A stretch of 7,156 nucleotides of DNA from Rhodospirillaceae bacterium. GTDB taxonomy: Bacteria > Pseudomonadota > Alphaproteobacteria > Thalassobaculales > Thalassobaculaceae. This document shows positions 1-7,041 of the stretch, piece after piece (the first letter of the stretch is position 1; the number at the start of each line of letters is the position of its first letter). The notes below the pieces were generated by a model. That model saw only the letters and a program-made list of their open reading frames with translations, was not told where the DNA came from and did no database searches. The stretch is from positions 6,181 through 13,336 of the forward strand of contig PCAV01000079.1 of NCBI GenBank assembly GCA_002730675.1. Direction: 5' to 3'. The position numbers and the translations under genes were made by a program.

Positions 1-1829
1 GCAGGGTTTATGCGGCAGATTCGTTTTCGACTATAGCCTACGGTCTTGTAACAATCAAAGTCAGTGATGGCAGCCTGCAAAGTCGGCCTAGCTTTCAAAA
101 GCCTCTCTCTGTGTTCTACTGAGGCATCTTGATCTATTGTATTATCATCCTTCAGTACTACTCCATAAATCTCTGTTGCTGCTTGCGTTGAGATAAGTCC
201 AGCGCGCAAATCTTCTGTAATGCGATGGATTTCTCGCGTCAATGGATCGCCATACCCCCCCCCACCAGCTGACTGTAGGATCAACCTATCACCCTCTTTC
301 ATGGGGAAACCTCCGACTTTTCCCGGTGTGGGGAAGTCGATCCGCTTGCCGTCACGAATTATAAATGATTCTACCCGTGCTCCGGATTGACCAGTTAACA
401 CGCCAAACGGTGGCATAACCGCTCCATCTGAAAGTAGTGAATAGGATGCATTGCCACGGGTCAACATGATGCTTCGCCGCATACCAAGTCCGCCACGATT
501 GTAACCAGCCCCGCCGGAATCAATCCCCTGACGTGTCCATTCAACGTGTAACGGAAATCTACTTTCCAATACTTCACTTGGCTGCGCTGTGCTAAGATCT
601 CCCCAGTCGATTGCGGCCATAACGCTTGGGCCGTCAGCTCCTTTAAATCCACCATTTCCACCGGCCGACCATTCATAGTGCACAAACTCTCGCCCAGTCT
701 TCGGATCAATCCCACCAATTAAATTATGAAACGATGTACGATGGATGTCCGCAGAAATTAATTCTGGACAGATTTGACTTAATGCACCCAACATGCAAGC
801 AATTACTCGTTTTCGGATTTCACCGTGGCTACCCGCTGGAGCTGGGTGAGTTACGTTGACAATGGTACCCTCGGGCGCGATTACAGTTACCGGCCGAAAT
901 GAACCATGATTTAAGGCGTGCTTTGGATCCAGTGCTGACTTTAAAGTAATTAAAACTGATGCCGCTGTAACTGCAAGAGTTGAGTTTACTGGTGCTGGAA
1001 CTTGAGGGGACACGCCGGTGAAATCGGCTGTGAGCTGATCACCCCTTATCGTCAATCTAAGAGGCAGCAATAATGGTTCAAGCCCGTCTGGTCCAAAGGT
1101 TTCCAAATAATCTTCATAGTAGACATCGCCATCTGGTAAAGACGAAATCTTCTCTCGCATCCGTTTTTCCGAACGTTCAAGATTTAAATTTACGCTAGCT
1201 AGCAATGGGTCCAGCCCGTGGCGGGAAATTAATTCGCGAAGCCTTCTCTCGGCCGTTTTACAGGCGGCCATGCCTGAATTGAAGTCGCCCAAGCGTTCAT
1301 CGCGAACTCTCATATTTGATAATAACAATTCCATAACCGCGTTATTGATTTTACCACCTTCCATGATTTTTAATGGCGGAATACGGATACCTTCTTGGTA
1401 TATCTCGTTTGCAGTACCGGACATTGAACCAGGGACAGACCCACCGACGTCAGCCCAATGTTCACGCACGGCAGGGAAAAATACCAATTTACCATCATGG
1501 AATACTGGATAAATGATAGTTACGTCATTTAGGTGTGTTCCACCACGATAAGGATCATTCATCAAAATGGCGTCACCCGGCGCAAGGTCATCACCGAGTT
1601 CTTTCAGGGATTGTTCAACGGACCAAGGTAAAGGTACCACATGGCTTCCAATGTCTTCCGACTGAGCCACCACCTGGCCCGTAGCATCAAATAAACCACA
1701 AGAAAAGTCTCGCGCTTCATAGATGGCTACCGAGCGGGCTGTGCGGAATACTGTAGCACGCATCTCACGAACTACTGATATAAGGCCTTCAGTCATAATC
1801 TCTAATGTAACAGGGTCTATTTTGCTCAT
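1..1829 (-). CDS. hyuB: Hydantoinase B / 5-oxoprolinase-type subunit (HyuB family), 3' end outside window
   Basis: This is the B subunit of a hydantoinase/oxoprolinase enzyme, which works with HyuA in the cytoplasm, usually on cyclic amides (hydantoins, lactams, 5-oxoproline) with ATP. Relatives also form acetone and acetophenone carboxylases, so the exact substrate is open. I read the frame by hand from the ATG at 1829 to the left edge: 609 codons, no stop, no frameshift. Family motifs seen are NDPYRGGTHLND (residues 91-102), H124-W-A-D127-VGG, NMRVRDERLGDF (172-183), GGNGGFKGADG (390-400), DSGGAGYNRGGLG (437-449) and GGGGYGDP (522-529). Most family members end some 50-80 residues after the last motif, so probably only the extreme C-terminus is missing. 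The ATG overlaps the hyuA stop as ATGA and has only a weak Shine-Dalgarno match, which suggests translational coupling. A run of nine G's encodes residues 523-525. Confidence 0.93.
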   Translation of the reverse strand, partial: MSKIDPVTLEIMTEGLISVVREMRATVFRTARSVAIYEARDFSCGLFDATGQVVAQSEDIGSHVVPLPWSVEQSLKELGDDLAPGDAILMNDPYRGGTHLNDVTIIYPVFHDGKLVFFPAVREHWADVGGSVPGSMSGTANEIYQEGIRIPPLKIMEGGKINNAVMELLLSNMRVRDERLGDFNSGMAACKTAERRLRELISRHGLDPLLASVNLNLERSEKRMREKISSLPDGDVYYEDYLETFGPDGLEPLLLPLRLTIRGDQLTADFTGVSPQVPAPVNSTLAVTAASVLITLKSALDPKHALNHGSFRPVTVIAPEGTIVNVTHPAPAGSHGEIRKRVIACMLGALSQICPELISADIHRTSFHNLIGGIDPKTGREFVHYEWSAGGNGGFKGADGPSVMAAIDWGDLSTAQPSEVLESRFPLHVEWTRQGIDSGGAGYNRGGLGMRRSIMLTRGNASYSLLSDGAVMPPFGVLTGQSGARVESFIIRDGKRIDFPTPGKVGGFPMKEGDRLILQSAGGGGYGDPLTREIHRITEDLRAGLISTQAATEIYGVVLKDDNTIDQDASVEHRERLLKARPTLQAAITDFDCYKTVGYSRKRICRINP

Positions 1830-3850
1830 TTTGTCGTTTTCCGATCCAAGATCAGACTGCCCGTTGGGTCCATTGCTACGTTAAAGTTAGGTGGAACTAC
1901 AGTAGTGGATCCAAGTTCTTCAATGATTGCAGGGCCCTCGAAAATCGTATTCAACGGTAAGTTTTCTCGCCAATAAACGGTTGTTTCTATGGATATGCCA
2001 TTAAAAACTACCTGTCGCTTATCTCGAACGGAGCGAGCCAGGTCGTTGCCGCCAAGGACTGACGGTAAAGGAGGACGATCCGCACTTCCAAAGCCGGCGA
2101 CACGAAAGGCTACCACTTCACCGGAGCCTCGATCTCTATGGGAGTATCGTTGTTCATAAGCTCGATGAAAGGCTTCCATCAGTTCTTCAGTATCCGTGCA
2201 TGCAGCAGGTAGCATAATATTGAGCTCAAAGGACTGACCTACATAACGCATATCTAAACTGGCCTCGATGCGTATCTGGTCATTGTCAAAACCGTCGGCC
2301 CTAAGCCGGGCTCTTGCCTCATCCTCCAAGGGTTTCAGAGCCATTCTGATATCACTTATATCAGAGAATTCTAGCTGCATAATTTCGGTCTTAGCTACGT
2401 CATGCCTTGTGTCTGCAACCAATAATCCAAAAGCCGAAAAGTTTCCTGGAAGCGGCGGTATTACAACCCGGGCCATACCTAGTTCTTCTGCAATTAAAGC
2501 TCCATGCATCGGACCGGCTCCTCCAAAAGCAACGAGAGTAAAATCTCTTGGATCAATGCCGCGCATCACTGAGATTTCTTTAACAGAGCTGGTCATTTGA
2601 ATTACCGCAAGTTGGATTATCCCTTCGGCCATGGCTTTGGTTGAAAGTTCCAACTTTTTAGCGATCTGAGCTATAGCAGTTTGAGCAGCTTTGACATCGA
2701 TAAGGATAGAGCCACCAAGGGCGTCACTCGGAAGAAAACGGCCCAGTACTACATTAGCGTCGGTTACGGTTGGCTGCGTTCCACCCTTTCCATAAGAAGC
2801 TGGTCCTGGTTCCGCACCGGCTGATTGCGGGCCAACATTTAAAAAAGTTCCTGCCTCCAAATAGGCTATACTCCCTCCACCTGCTCCGACGGTATTAATG
2901 TCAATTTGGGGCACTCGATTAGGATACCATCCGACCATTCCTTCTGGGTTCATACCATAGGTCCCATTTCGGATCATACAGGCATCAGTACTCGTGCCGC
3001 CCATGTCATAGGTGATAATGTCATGGATATTCAGCGCTTCAGAGAGTACGGTTGCAGCGATTACACCGCCGGCTGGTCCAGATAGTAATGAGTTTACAGG
3101 CCGATTAGCCATGCGAACCGCCGGCCAAGTTCCACCGTTTGACGCCATTACACGAACTGGGGTAGTTAAGCCTGAAGCAGCAAGCTTTTCTGCCAATTGG
3201 GTTAAATAACGTCCAGTGCGTGGTGCTACAAACGCGTTGAGAGCGGTAGTCGAGAACCTTTCAAATTCACGATATTCCGGCAGGATTTCATTTGATGTGC
3301 AGACATGTACTTCGGGCATCAACTTTTGGACAATTTCAGCTGCTCGCTGTTCATGCCGAGAATTGGCATAAGAGTGCAAGAAACACACTGCAACTGCTTC
3401 AATCCCCTCTGATATAAAATAGTTGCAGGCGGCTGCAACTTGCTCTTCATTGAGATGCTTATGGATCGAGCCGTCGACGCTACTTCGTTCATCCACTTCC
3501 ATGATATGTTCACGCTGCACAATTCCGGCTGGGCGCACGGCTGTAATATCATAGAGTTGCGTACGGTTTCCACGGCCTATAACTAACACATCTCGGTAGC
3601 CTCGCGTTGTAATGATCCCGAGCTTGGCTCCCTTATATTCTAGCGCTGTGTTGGTAGCCACTGTAGTGCCATGTGAAAAACCGGTGATCTTTGGCAACTC
3701 AAACCCTGTTTCCTTGACTGCCGTTATTACGCCAAGAGCATGATCATTCGGCGTTGACGGTGTTTTCAGTGAAATCAATTTTCTTGTCTCGGAATTATAG
3801 GCAACCAAATCAGTGAATGTGCCGCCAGTATCGATACCAACCCATAGCAT
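1826..3850 (-). CDS. hyuA: Hydantoinase A / 5-oxoprolinase-type subunit (HyuA family)
   Basis: This 674-residue ATP-binding partner of HyuB has a length typical of the family. The hydantoinase/oxoprolinase N-terminal domain opens with GIDTGGTFTD (residues 5-14) and continues with SHGTTVATNTALE (59-71) and the IGRGNR segment (91-96). The central catalytic domain shows SGPAGGV (257-263), YDMGGTSTDA (281-290), VGAGGGSIA (321-329), the VGPQSAGAEPGPASYGKGG run (339-357), PTVTDAN (360-366) and FGGAGPMHG (442-450). The C-terminal region ends with FEGPAIIEE (637-645). The actin-like fold of this family binds ATP and phosphorylates the amide carbonyl. Start: the ATG at 3850 has AAGGAG eight bases upstream (3859-3864) and puts the GIDTGG motif at the usual distance from the N-terminus. 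It is the first gene of the unit with hyuB. Hydantoin, lactam or carboxylase substrates remain possible; no acetone-carboxylase gamma subunit lies in the window. Confidence 0.95.
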   Translation of the reverse strand: MLWVGIDTGGTFTDLVAYNSETRKLISLKTPSTPNDHALGVITAVKETGFELPKITGFSHGTTVATNTALEYKGAKLGIITTRGYRDVLVIGRGNRTQLYDITAVRPAGIVQREHIMEVDERSSVDGSIHKHLNEEQVAAACNYFISEGIEAVAVCFLHSYANSRHEQRAAEIVQKLMPEVHVCTSNEILPEYREFERFSTTALNAFVAPRTGRYLTQLAEKLAASGLTTPVRVMASNGGTWPAVRMANRPVNSLLSGPAGGVIAATVLSEALNIHDIITYDMGGTSTDACMIRNGTYGMNPEGMVGWYPNRVPQIDINTVGAGGGSIAYLEAGTFLNVGPQSAGAEPGPASYGKGGTQPTVTDANVVLGRFLPSDALGGSILIDVKAAQTAIAQIAKKLELSTKAMAEGIIQLAVIQMTSSVKEISVMRGIDPRDFTLVAFGGAGPMHGALIAEELGMARVVIPPLPGNFSAFGLLVADTRHDVAKTEIMQLEFSDISDIRMALKPLEDEARARLRADGFDNDQIRIEASLDMRYVGQSFELNIMLPAACTDTEELMEAFHRAYEQRYSHRDRGSGEVVAFRVAGFGSADRPPLPSVLGGNDLARSVRDKRQVVFNGISIETTVYWRENLPLNTIFEGPAIIEELGSTTVVPPNFNVAMDPTGSLILDRKTTK

Positions 3851-4349
3851 TGTTTCTTCTCCTTTGGTTGGGACTTAAGTACCCTACATTGCATATTTGT
3901 AATTTACTCACTTTAAATTCAAAGCTGCTAATATAAGTGAGAATACCGGTCGGCTTCAGTTTGCATTTATACGATCTTATAATAGTTCCCGAAGTATTAT
4001 TTTGCGAGTGGGTATATGGCAGAACTGAAAGAAAATTCCTACTTGTTATTTTTCCTTTACTACTCGCGAGTTTCTTTTCGGAAAAAATAAATCGCAGCTT
4101 TTGGTTCGTGCAACGTGGGCGTTTGACACTGTTTTTGTTGGCTTTGCAAAAAATAGATATAAAGGTATATCAGAATAATCATATGAGTAACGTTTGCGGA
4201 CAAGCCATAGAATTCATCAGGGCTACTTTGGGACAAGTATCTGTCTTTTTGGCAAAGGGTTATAGGACCAAGACTTTCCGCTTTTAACAAAACGGATTTA
4301 TAAAATTATTTTTATATGAAGCGATCCATAGTCTCGTAAATCACCCAGC
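3851..4349. other. 499-bp AT-rich intergenic region, no convincing gene
   Basis: This gap separates the alpha/beta-hydrolase stop from hyuA, both on the minus strand. A hand count over 3901-4260 gives about 36% GC, clearly below the neighbouring genes. Two overlapping open frames exist (116 codons on plus, 76 on minus), but neither has a ribosome binding site, a recognisable family or coding-like composition. The hyuA-proximal 110 bp hold its Shine-Dalgarno site, a weak promoter candidate and an inverted repeat. A small nested dyad lies at 4226-4257. I saw no strong GC-rich terminator after the alpha/beta-hydrolase gene, so readthrough towards hyuA is possible. Confidence 0.7.
3907..3941. promoter_or_regulatory. 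Inverted repeat upstream of hyuA, possible operator
   Basis: CTCACTT (3907-3913) and AAGTGAG (3935-3941) are a perfect 7-bp inverted repeat with a 21-bp spacer, 57-91 bases upstream of the hyuA ATG. On the minus strand a -10-like TATATT (3930-3935) abuts the distal arm, with a poor -35-like CTGAAG 18 bases further upstream (3954-3959). A repressor or activator site overlapping the hyuA promoter is an inference; 7-bp arms can arise by chance in AT-rich DNA. Confidence 0.3.
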
Positions 4350-5168
4350 TTATTGATTGTAACCATCTATAAAATTTAAAAAGGCTTTTGCTCCTTCTTT
4401 TGCATGACTGCATGCTATTGCATGTTTTGCGTGTGGGATAACCATTAATTGGGAGTTCGGCAGTAACGAATGTATCTCTGCAGATATAGTCACGGGAAGA
4501 AACGGACTTGCGTCTGGGTGTATGAGTAAAACTGGCGTCTCCAATCGATTTAAGTCTTGTGAAAGGTCTTGAGCCATTAGCAACTCTCCAAGCGCTAGTG
4601 TTGCTTCAGGGCTTGAGTTAGCTTGTATCTCAGAAAACCATTGATAGACATCATCTCCTACTGCACCAGGGAAAAATCTATGTTCCATCATTTTTGTTGT
4701 CCATGCCGAAAACCCTTCCTGCTCGACAGTCTTTCTCCAACCACCAACCTGATTGATATAGTTGCCTCGGTGTCCTGTTGAGAGTGCAGTCACGGTAGTT
4801 ATTCTATTCGAAGCATTCAGAGCGGTATAAAGCGATATCGTGCCACCGATAGACTCACCGATAAGATGAAATTTGTCAGCGCCAACAGCATCTGCTACCG
4901 CAAGCACATCGGACATCATATCCTCCATGCTCCATTTTTGACCGTCTGGCGCAATGCTTGACCTTCCACAACCTCTCATATCAAAACGTACACATTTAAA
5001 GTTGTTTGAAAGATGCGGCAACCAATCTATCCAAATATCCATATCAATGCCAACGCCATGATGGAATAGAATTGTTTCCTCTGGGGTTCTCCAACGGGAG
5101 GTGGGATCTGTAACTGTATACTCGAGAAATCCATGTTTGGTCGATACTTGAGGCACGCTATTCTCCAT
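4350..5168 (-). CDS. Alpha/beta-hydrolase fold protein (enol-lactonase/esterase-like)
   Basis: This is a 272-residue cytoplasmic alpha/beta-hydrolase without a signal peptide, at the usual length for single-domain members such as PcaD-type enol-lactonases, RutD-like hydrolases and C-C bond hydrolases. Visible elements are the oxyanion-loop HHGVG (36-40), DMRGCGRSS (63-71), the nucleophile elbow GESIGG (104-109) with Ser106, the acid candidate Asp219 in LLIHPDAS (214-221), and His249 in HAKHA (246-250). The Ser-Asp-His triad is therefore complete. The ATG at 5168 has no clear Shine-Dalgarno sequence. It lies 30 bases after the nitroreductase stop, so the two genes are probably co-transcribed, with reinitiation or weak independent initiation. 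The best guess is hydrolysis of a lactone, ester or activated amide made in the same pathway; the true substrate is not readable. Haloperoxidase-like or epoxide hydrolase roles are less likely but not excluded. Confidence 0.9.
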   Translation of the reverse strand: MENSVPQVSTKHGFLEYTVTDPTSRWRTPEETILFHHGVGIDMDIWIDWLPHLSNNFKCVRFDMRGCGRSSIAPDGQKWSMEDMMSDVLAVADAVGADKFHLIGESIGGTISLYTALNASNRITTVTALSTGHRGNYINQVGGWRKTVEQEGFSAWTTKMMEHRFFPGAVGDDVYQWFSEIQANSSPEATLALGELLMAQDLSQDLNRLETPVLLIHPDASPFLPVTISAEIHSLLPNSQLMVIPHAKHAIACSHAKEGAKAFLNFIDGYNQ

Positions 5169-5198
5169 TCACTATCTTGTAGCACTAAAAGTTAATAT

Positions 5199-5846
5199 TT
5201 ATTCCCAACTGTTCCAATGTATTATTTCAGAAACGGGGGGACGTTTCGCGGGTTTAAAGTCAGTTCCCTTAGTGTAGGCGACTGGCAATAACGCAACCTG
5301 CGCAAAGGTTTCAGGGATACCAATAATCTTCGATATTTCTCTCTCATATGCTAAATGAAGTGTTGTGATACACGAGCCGAGGCCACGCGCCCTTAACGCC
5401 AGTTGAAAGCTCCAAATTGCTGGAAAGATTGACCCGCCAAGAGATAGCCATTTACGCGCAGGGGCGTTAAGAGACATATGACTAGTATCTATGCAAGGAA
5501 TAACCAGTAAGGGAACATCCTCCATGTTATCCGCTAAATACTGTGCAGATTCAAACACTTTGAAGTTCTGATCATCGCCTTTGTCTCTCGCGGAATTTTT
5601 CCCGTCTTCGAGATAATTGCTTGCACCTTGACGATAATAATTGGCAATTATTCGCCGTTTTCCTTTATCAGTGACGACAACCCATTGCCAACCCTGGCGA
5701 TTGGAACCTGTGGGAGCCTGTTGAGAAATTTCTAAGCATTTTTCAATTTGCTGCTCTTCTACAAGCCGACTAAGGTCTAATCTCTTTCGCACTGCTCGGG
5801 TAGTTGTTAATAAAGTATCTGTGTGCTTGACATCAAATTTGGTCAC
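5199..5846 (-). CDS. Nitroreductase-family flavoprotein (FMN-dependent), GTG start
   Basis: This 215-residue protein belongs to the nitroreductase superfamily: FMN-binding, NAD(P)H-dependent, normally a homodimer in the cytoplasm. Members reduce nitro groups, quinones, enones or aldehydes, or act as dehydrogenases. Seen here are the N-terminal phosphate-binding arginines in TTTRAVRKR (14-22), QAPTGSNRQGW (43-53), WLSLGGSIFPAIWSFQLA (133-150), ARGLGSC (153-159) and the C-terminal RPPVSEIIHW (202-211). The start is GTG at 5844-5846: an in-frame TAG lies about 33 bases upstream with no ATG between, and any internal start would remove the FMN-binding arginines. The only Shine-Dalgarno-like sequence is AAGG at 5859-5862, a long 12 bases away. 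It is the first gene of a minus-strand unit with the alpha/beta-hydrolase, divergent from the dienelactone hydrolase gene. A RutE-like role beside a RutD-like hydrolase is a thought, not a call. Confidence 0.92.
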   Translation of the reverse strand: MTKFDVKHTDTLLTTTRAVRKRLDLSRLVEEQQIEKCLEISQQAPTGSNRQGWQWVVVTDKGKRRIIANYYRQGASNYLEDGKNSARDKGDDQNFKVFESAQYLADNMEDVPLLVIPCIDTSHMSLNAPARKWLSLGGSIFPAIWSFQLALRARGLGSCITTLHLAYEREISKIIGIPETFAQVALLPVAYTKGTDFKPAKRPPVSEIIHWNSWE

Positions 5847-6016
5847 GATCTTATATAACCTTGTACTTGTTGCTTGGTTCTAGCGGATAGGTTACTCGAA
5901 GAGTGTAAGTAGTTCATTTCTCTTGGAATAATCTGCACGCTATGTCTAAATTTGAATTACTATTGAAATGTGTTTCATAAACTAGAACTCCTTTTTCAGA
6001 AATAAGGGATACGAAA
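5847..6016. promoter_or_regulatory. Divergent intergenic promoter region
   Basis: These 170 bp sit between two divergently read genes, so both promoters should lie here. For the plus gene, TTGAAT (5952-5957) and CATAAA (5976-5981), spaced 18, are a plausible but imperfect -35/-10 pair. AAGGG (6004-6008) lies eight bases before the ATG. Between the hexamers is the dyad TGAAA-TGTG-TTTCA (5964-5977). A second imperfect dyad, TTACTC-GAAGA-GTGTAA (5892-5908), lies nearer the nitroreductase gene. No regulator gene is in the window. Confidence 0.45.
5964..5977. promoter_or_regulatory. Palindrome in the putative promoter of the dienelactone hydrolase gene
   Basis: TGAAA and TTTCA are perfect 5-bp inverted repeats around TGTG. 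They lie inside the spacer of the best -35/-10 candidate, where a repressor would block RNA polymerase. The site is short, so the call is tentative. Confidence 0.28.
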
Positions 6017-6763
6017 ATGACGTACGAAAGTATGATTGTAGAAACAATAAAGATCAACGGACACAACAGTGATGCTATCAATGCTTACACAGCTCGTCCC
6101 ATGGGGAAGGGACCATTTCCCGGGGTCGTGTTAATACATCATTTACCTGGCTGGGATGAAACCTATCGTGAATTTACGCGAAGATTTGCTCACCATGGCT
6201 ATGCAGCAATAAGCCATAATCTCTATGATCGCATTGGTTATGGACCCTCAGACGATGTGGCAGCGAAGGCACGCGCAGAAGGAGGCGTTTCCGATGATCA
6301 AATGGTTGGTGACACGAAAGGCGCAGTGCAGTGGCTGCGGTCTCAACCTTGGAGCAATGGAAAAGTTGGCTTGATTGGAAGTTGTTCTGGTGGGAGACAA
6401 GCCTTTCTTTATGCATGCAAAAGAGATGATATTGATTGTGTGGTTGATTTATGGGGTGGTCGCGTTGTGCAGGCCGACGATGACCGTCCAGAGAAGCAAC
6501 CAGTTCAACCGATTGATATGACGTCAGAGTTGTCTTGTCCATTATTAGGCATCTTTGGAAATGACGATCGTGCACCAAATGTTGAACAAGTAAATCAGCA
6601 TGAAGAAGAATTGAAAAAACATAGCAAAAATTATGAATTTCATAGATATGACGATGCCGGCCATGGGATTTGGTATTACTACACGCCACTTTACAGAGTG
6701 GAACAAGCTATAGATAGTTGGCAAAAAACATTTGCCTTCTTTGAAAAACATCTTTCGGCGTAG
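6017..6763 (+). CDS. Dienelactone hydrolase family protein with Cys nucleophile
   Basis: This 248-residue alpha/beta-hydrolase is of the dienelactone hydrolase (carboxymethylenebutenolidase) family, whose classical members open dienelactones in chloroaromatic degradation. The nucleophile elbow is GSCSGG (121-126), with Cys123 matching the classical cysteine. The acid is Asp183 or Asp184 in FGNDDRAP (180-187), and the base is His216 in DDAGHGIW (212-219). The stretch LIHHLPGWDE (39-48), followed by RRFAHHGYAAI (55-65), is the oxyanion/strand-3 region. There the glutamate that touches the cysteine in classical enzymes appears to be replaced by histidine, so this is a divergent subfamily and the substrate need not be a dienelactone. 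Start: the ATG at 6017 has AAGGG eight bases upstream (6004-6008). No signal peptide is seen. The DUF6295-like gene begins five bases after its stop, implying one transcript and linked function. Confidence 0.93.
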   Translation: MTYESMIVETIKINGHNSDAINAYTARPMGKGPFPGVVLIHHLPGWDETYREFTRRFAHHGYAAISHNLYDRIGYGPSDDVAAKARAEGGVSDDQMVGDTKGAVQWLRSQPWSNGKVGLIGSCSGGRQAFLYACKRDDIDCVVDLWGGRVVQADDDRPEKQPVQPIDMTSELSCPLLGIFGNDDRAPNVEQVNQHEEELKKHSKNYEFHRYDDAGHGIWYYYTPLYRVEQAIDSWQKTFAFFEKHLSA

Positions 6764-6768
6764 ACATT

Positions 6769-7041
6769 ATGTGTACTTCTATTGTTGAAATTGTCGATGC
6801 TGAGGGAAAAGGTAAGGATGGTAACTCGTGGTTTAAATTGAGGCAGGCGGTTGTTTGTTATGATCATCCTCACCACGCTCTTTTAGAGGAGGCAATAACT
6901 ATTGATTTCATGAATGGTGAAGACGGCGTTGGAAAGCGAACTGCTGTTGAATTAACTCTGGACTCAGCAAAGGCGCTTCAAGGAGCGCTTAACCGTGCGA
7001 TTGAACAAGCGGAAGAAGAAGTGGCAGAGGTTTCTAACTAG
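6769..7041 (+). CDS. DUF6295-like small protein of unknown function
   Basis: This is a complete 90-residue soluble protein with no signal peptide or membrane segment. From memory of the family it matches DUF6295: the N-terminal MCT-I-E start, the GKGK..GNSWF segment (13-22), a YDHPHHA motif (31-37), the TIDF strand (44-47), and an AVELTLDSAKAL segment (59-70) leading into a C-terminal helix that ends in an acidic EQAEEEVAEV tail. The conserved Cys2, Asp32, His33, His35 and His36 could form a metal or ligand site, but that is inference. It starts five bases after the dienelactone hydrolase stop with no Shine-Dalgarno sequence of its own, so translation is probably coupled. Its role is unknown; the tight spacing suggests a partner, chaperone or accessory enzyme for the hydrolase or its substrate. 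The family assignment was made without a database search. Confidence 0.82.
   Translation: MCTSIVEIVDAEGKGKDGNSWFKLRQAVVCYDHPHHALLEEAITIDFMNGEDGVGKRTAVELTLDSAKALQGALNRAIEQAEEEVAEVSN

Noticed and set aside
461..718. 85-codon minus-strand frame inside hyuB
   Set aside because: It lies in another frame of hyuB, whose own reading shows conserved family motifs across the same bases.
2268..2600. 110-codon plus-strand frame opposite hyuA
   Set aside because: Antisense shadow of the conserved FGGAGPMHG region of hyuA.
3937..4287. 116-codon plus-strand frame starting GTG in the long gap
   Set aside because: No ribosome binding site, odd hydrophobic and basic composition, no recognisable family; it overlaps the likely hyuA control region and an opposing frame.
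4060..4290. 76-codon minus-strand frame in the long gap
   Set aside because: No ribosome binding site or family match; low-GC sequence produces such frames by chance.
4350..5846. Naming the hydrolase and nitroreductase as rutD and rutE
   Set aside because: The folds fit, but no other rut gene is present and no RutD- or RutE-specific signature was recognised.
6174..6689. 171-codon open frame antisense to the dienelactone hydrolase
   Set aside because: It is rich in His, Ser and Gln with no family-like motifs and mirrors a gene with a complete catalytic set; it is a shadow frame.
6545..6876. Two short minus-strand frames over the end of the hydrolase gene and the start of the DUF6295-like gene
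   Set aside because: No ribosome binding sites or family-like sequence; both lie opposite well-supported genes.
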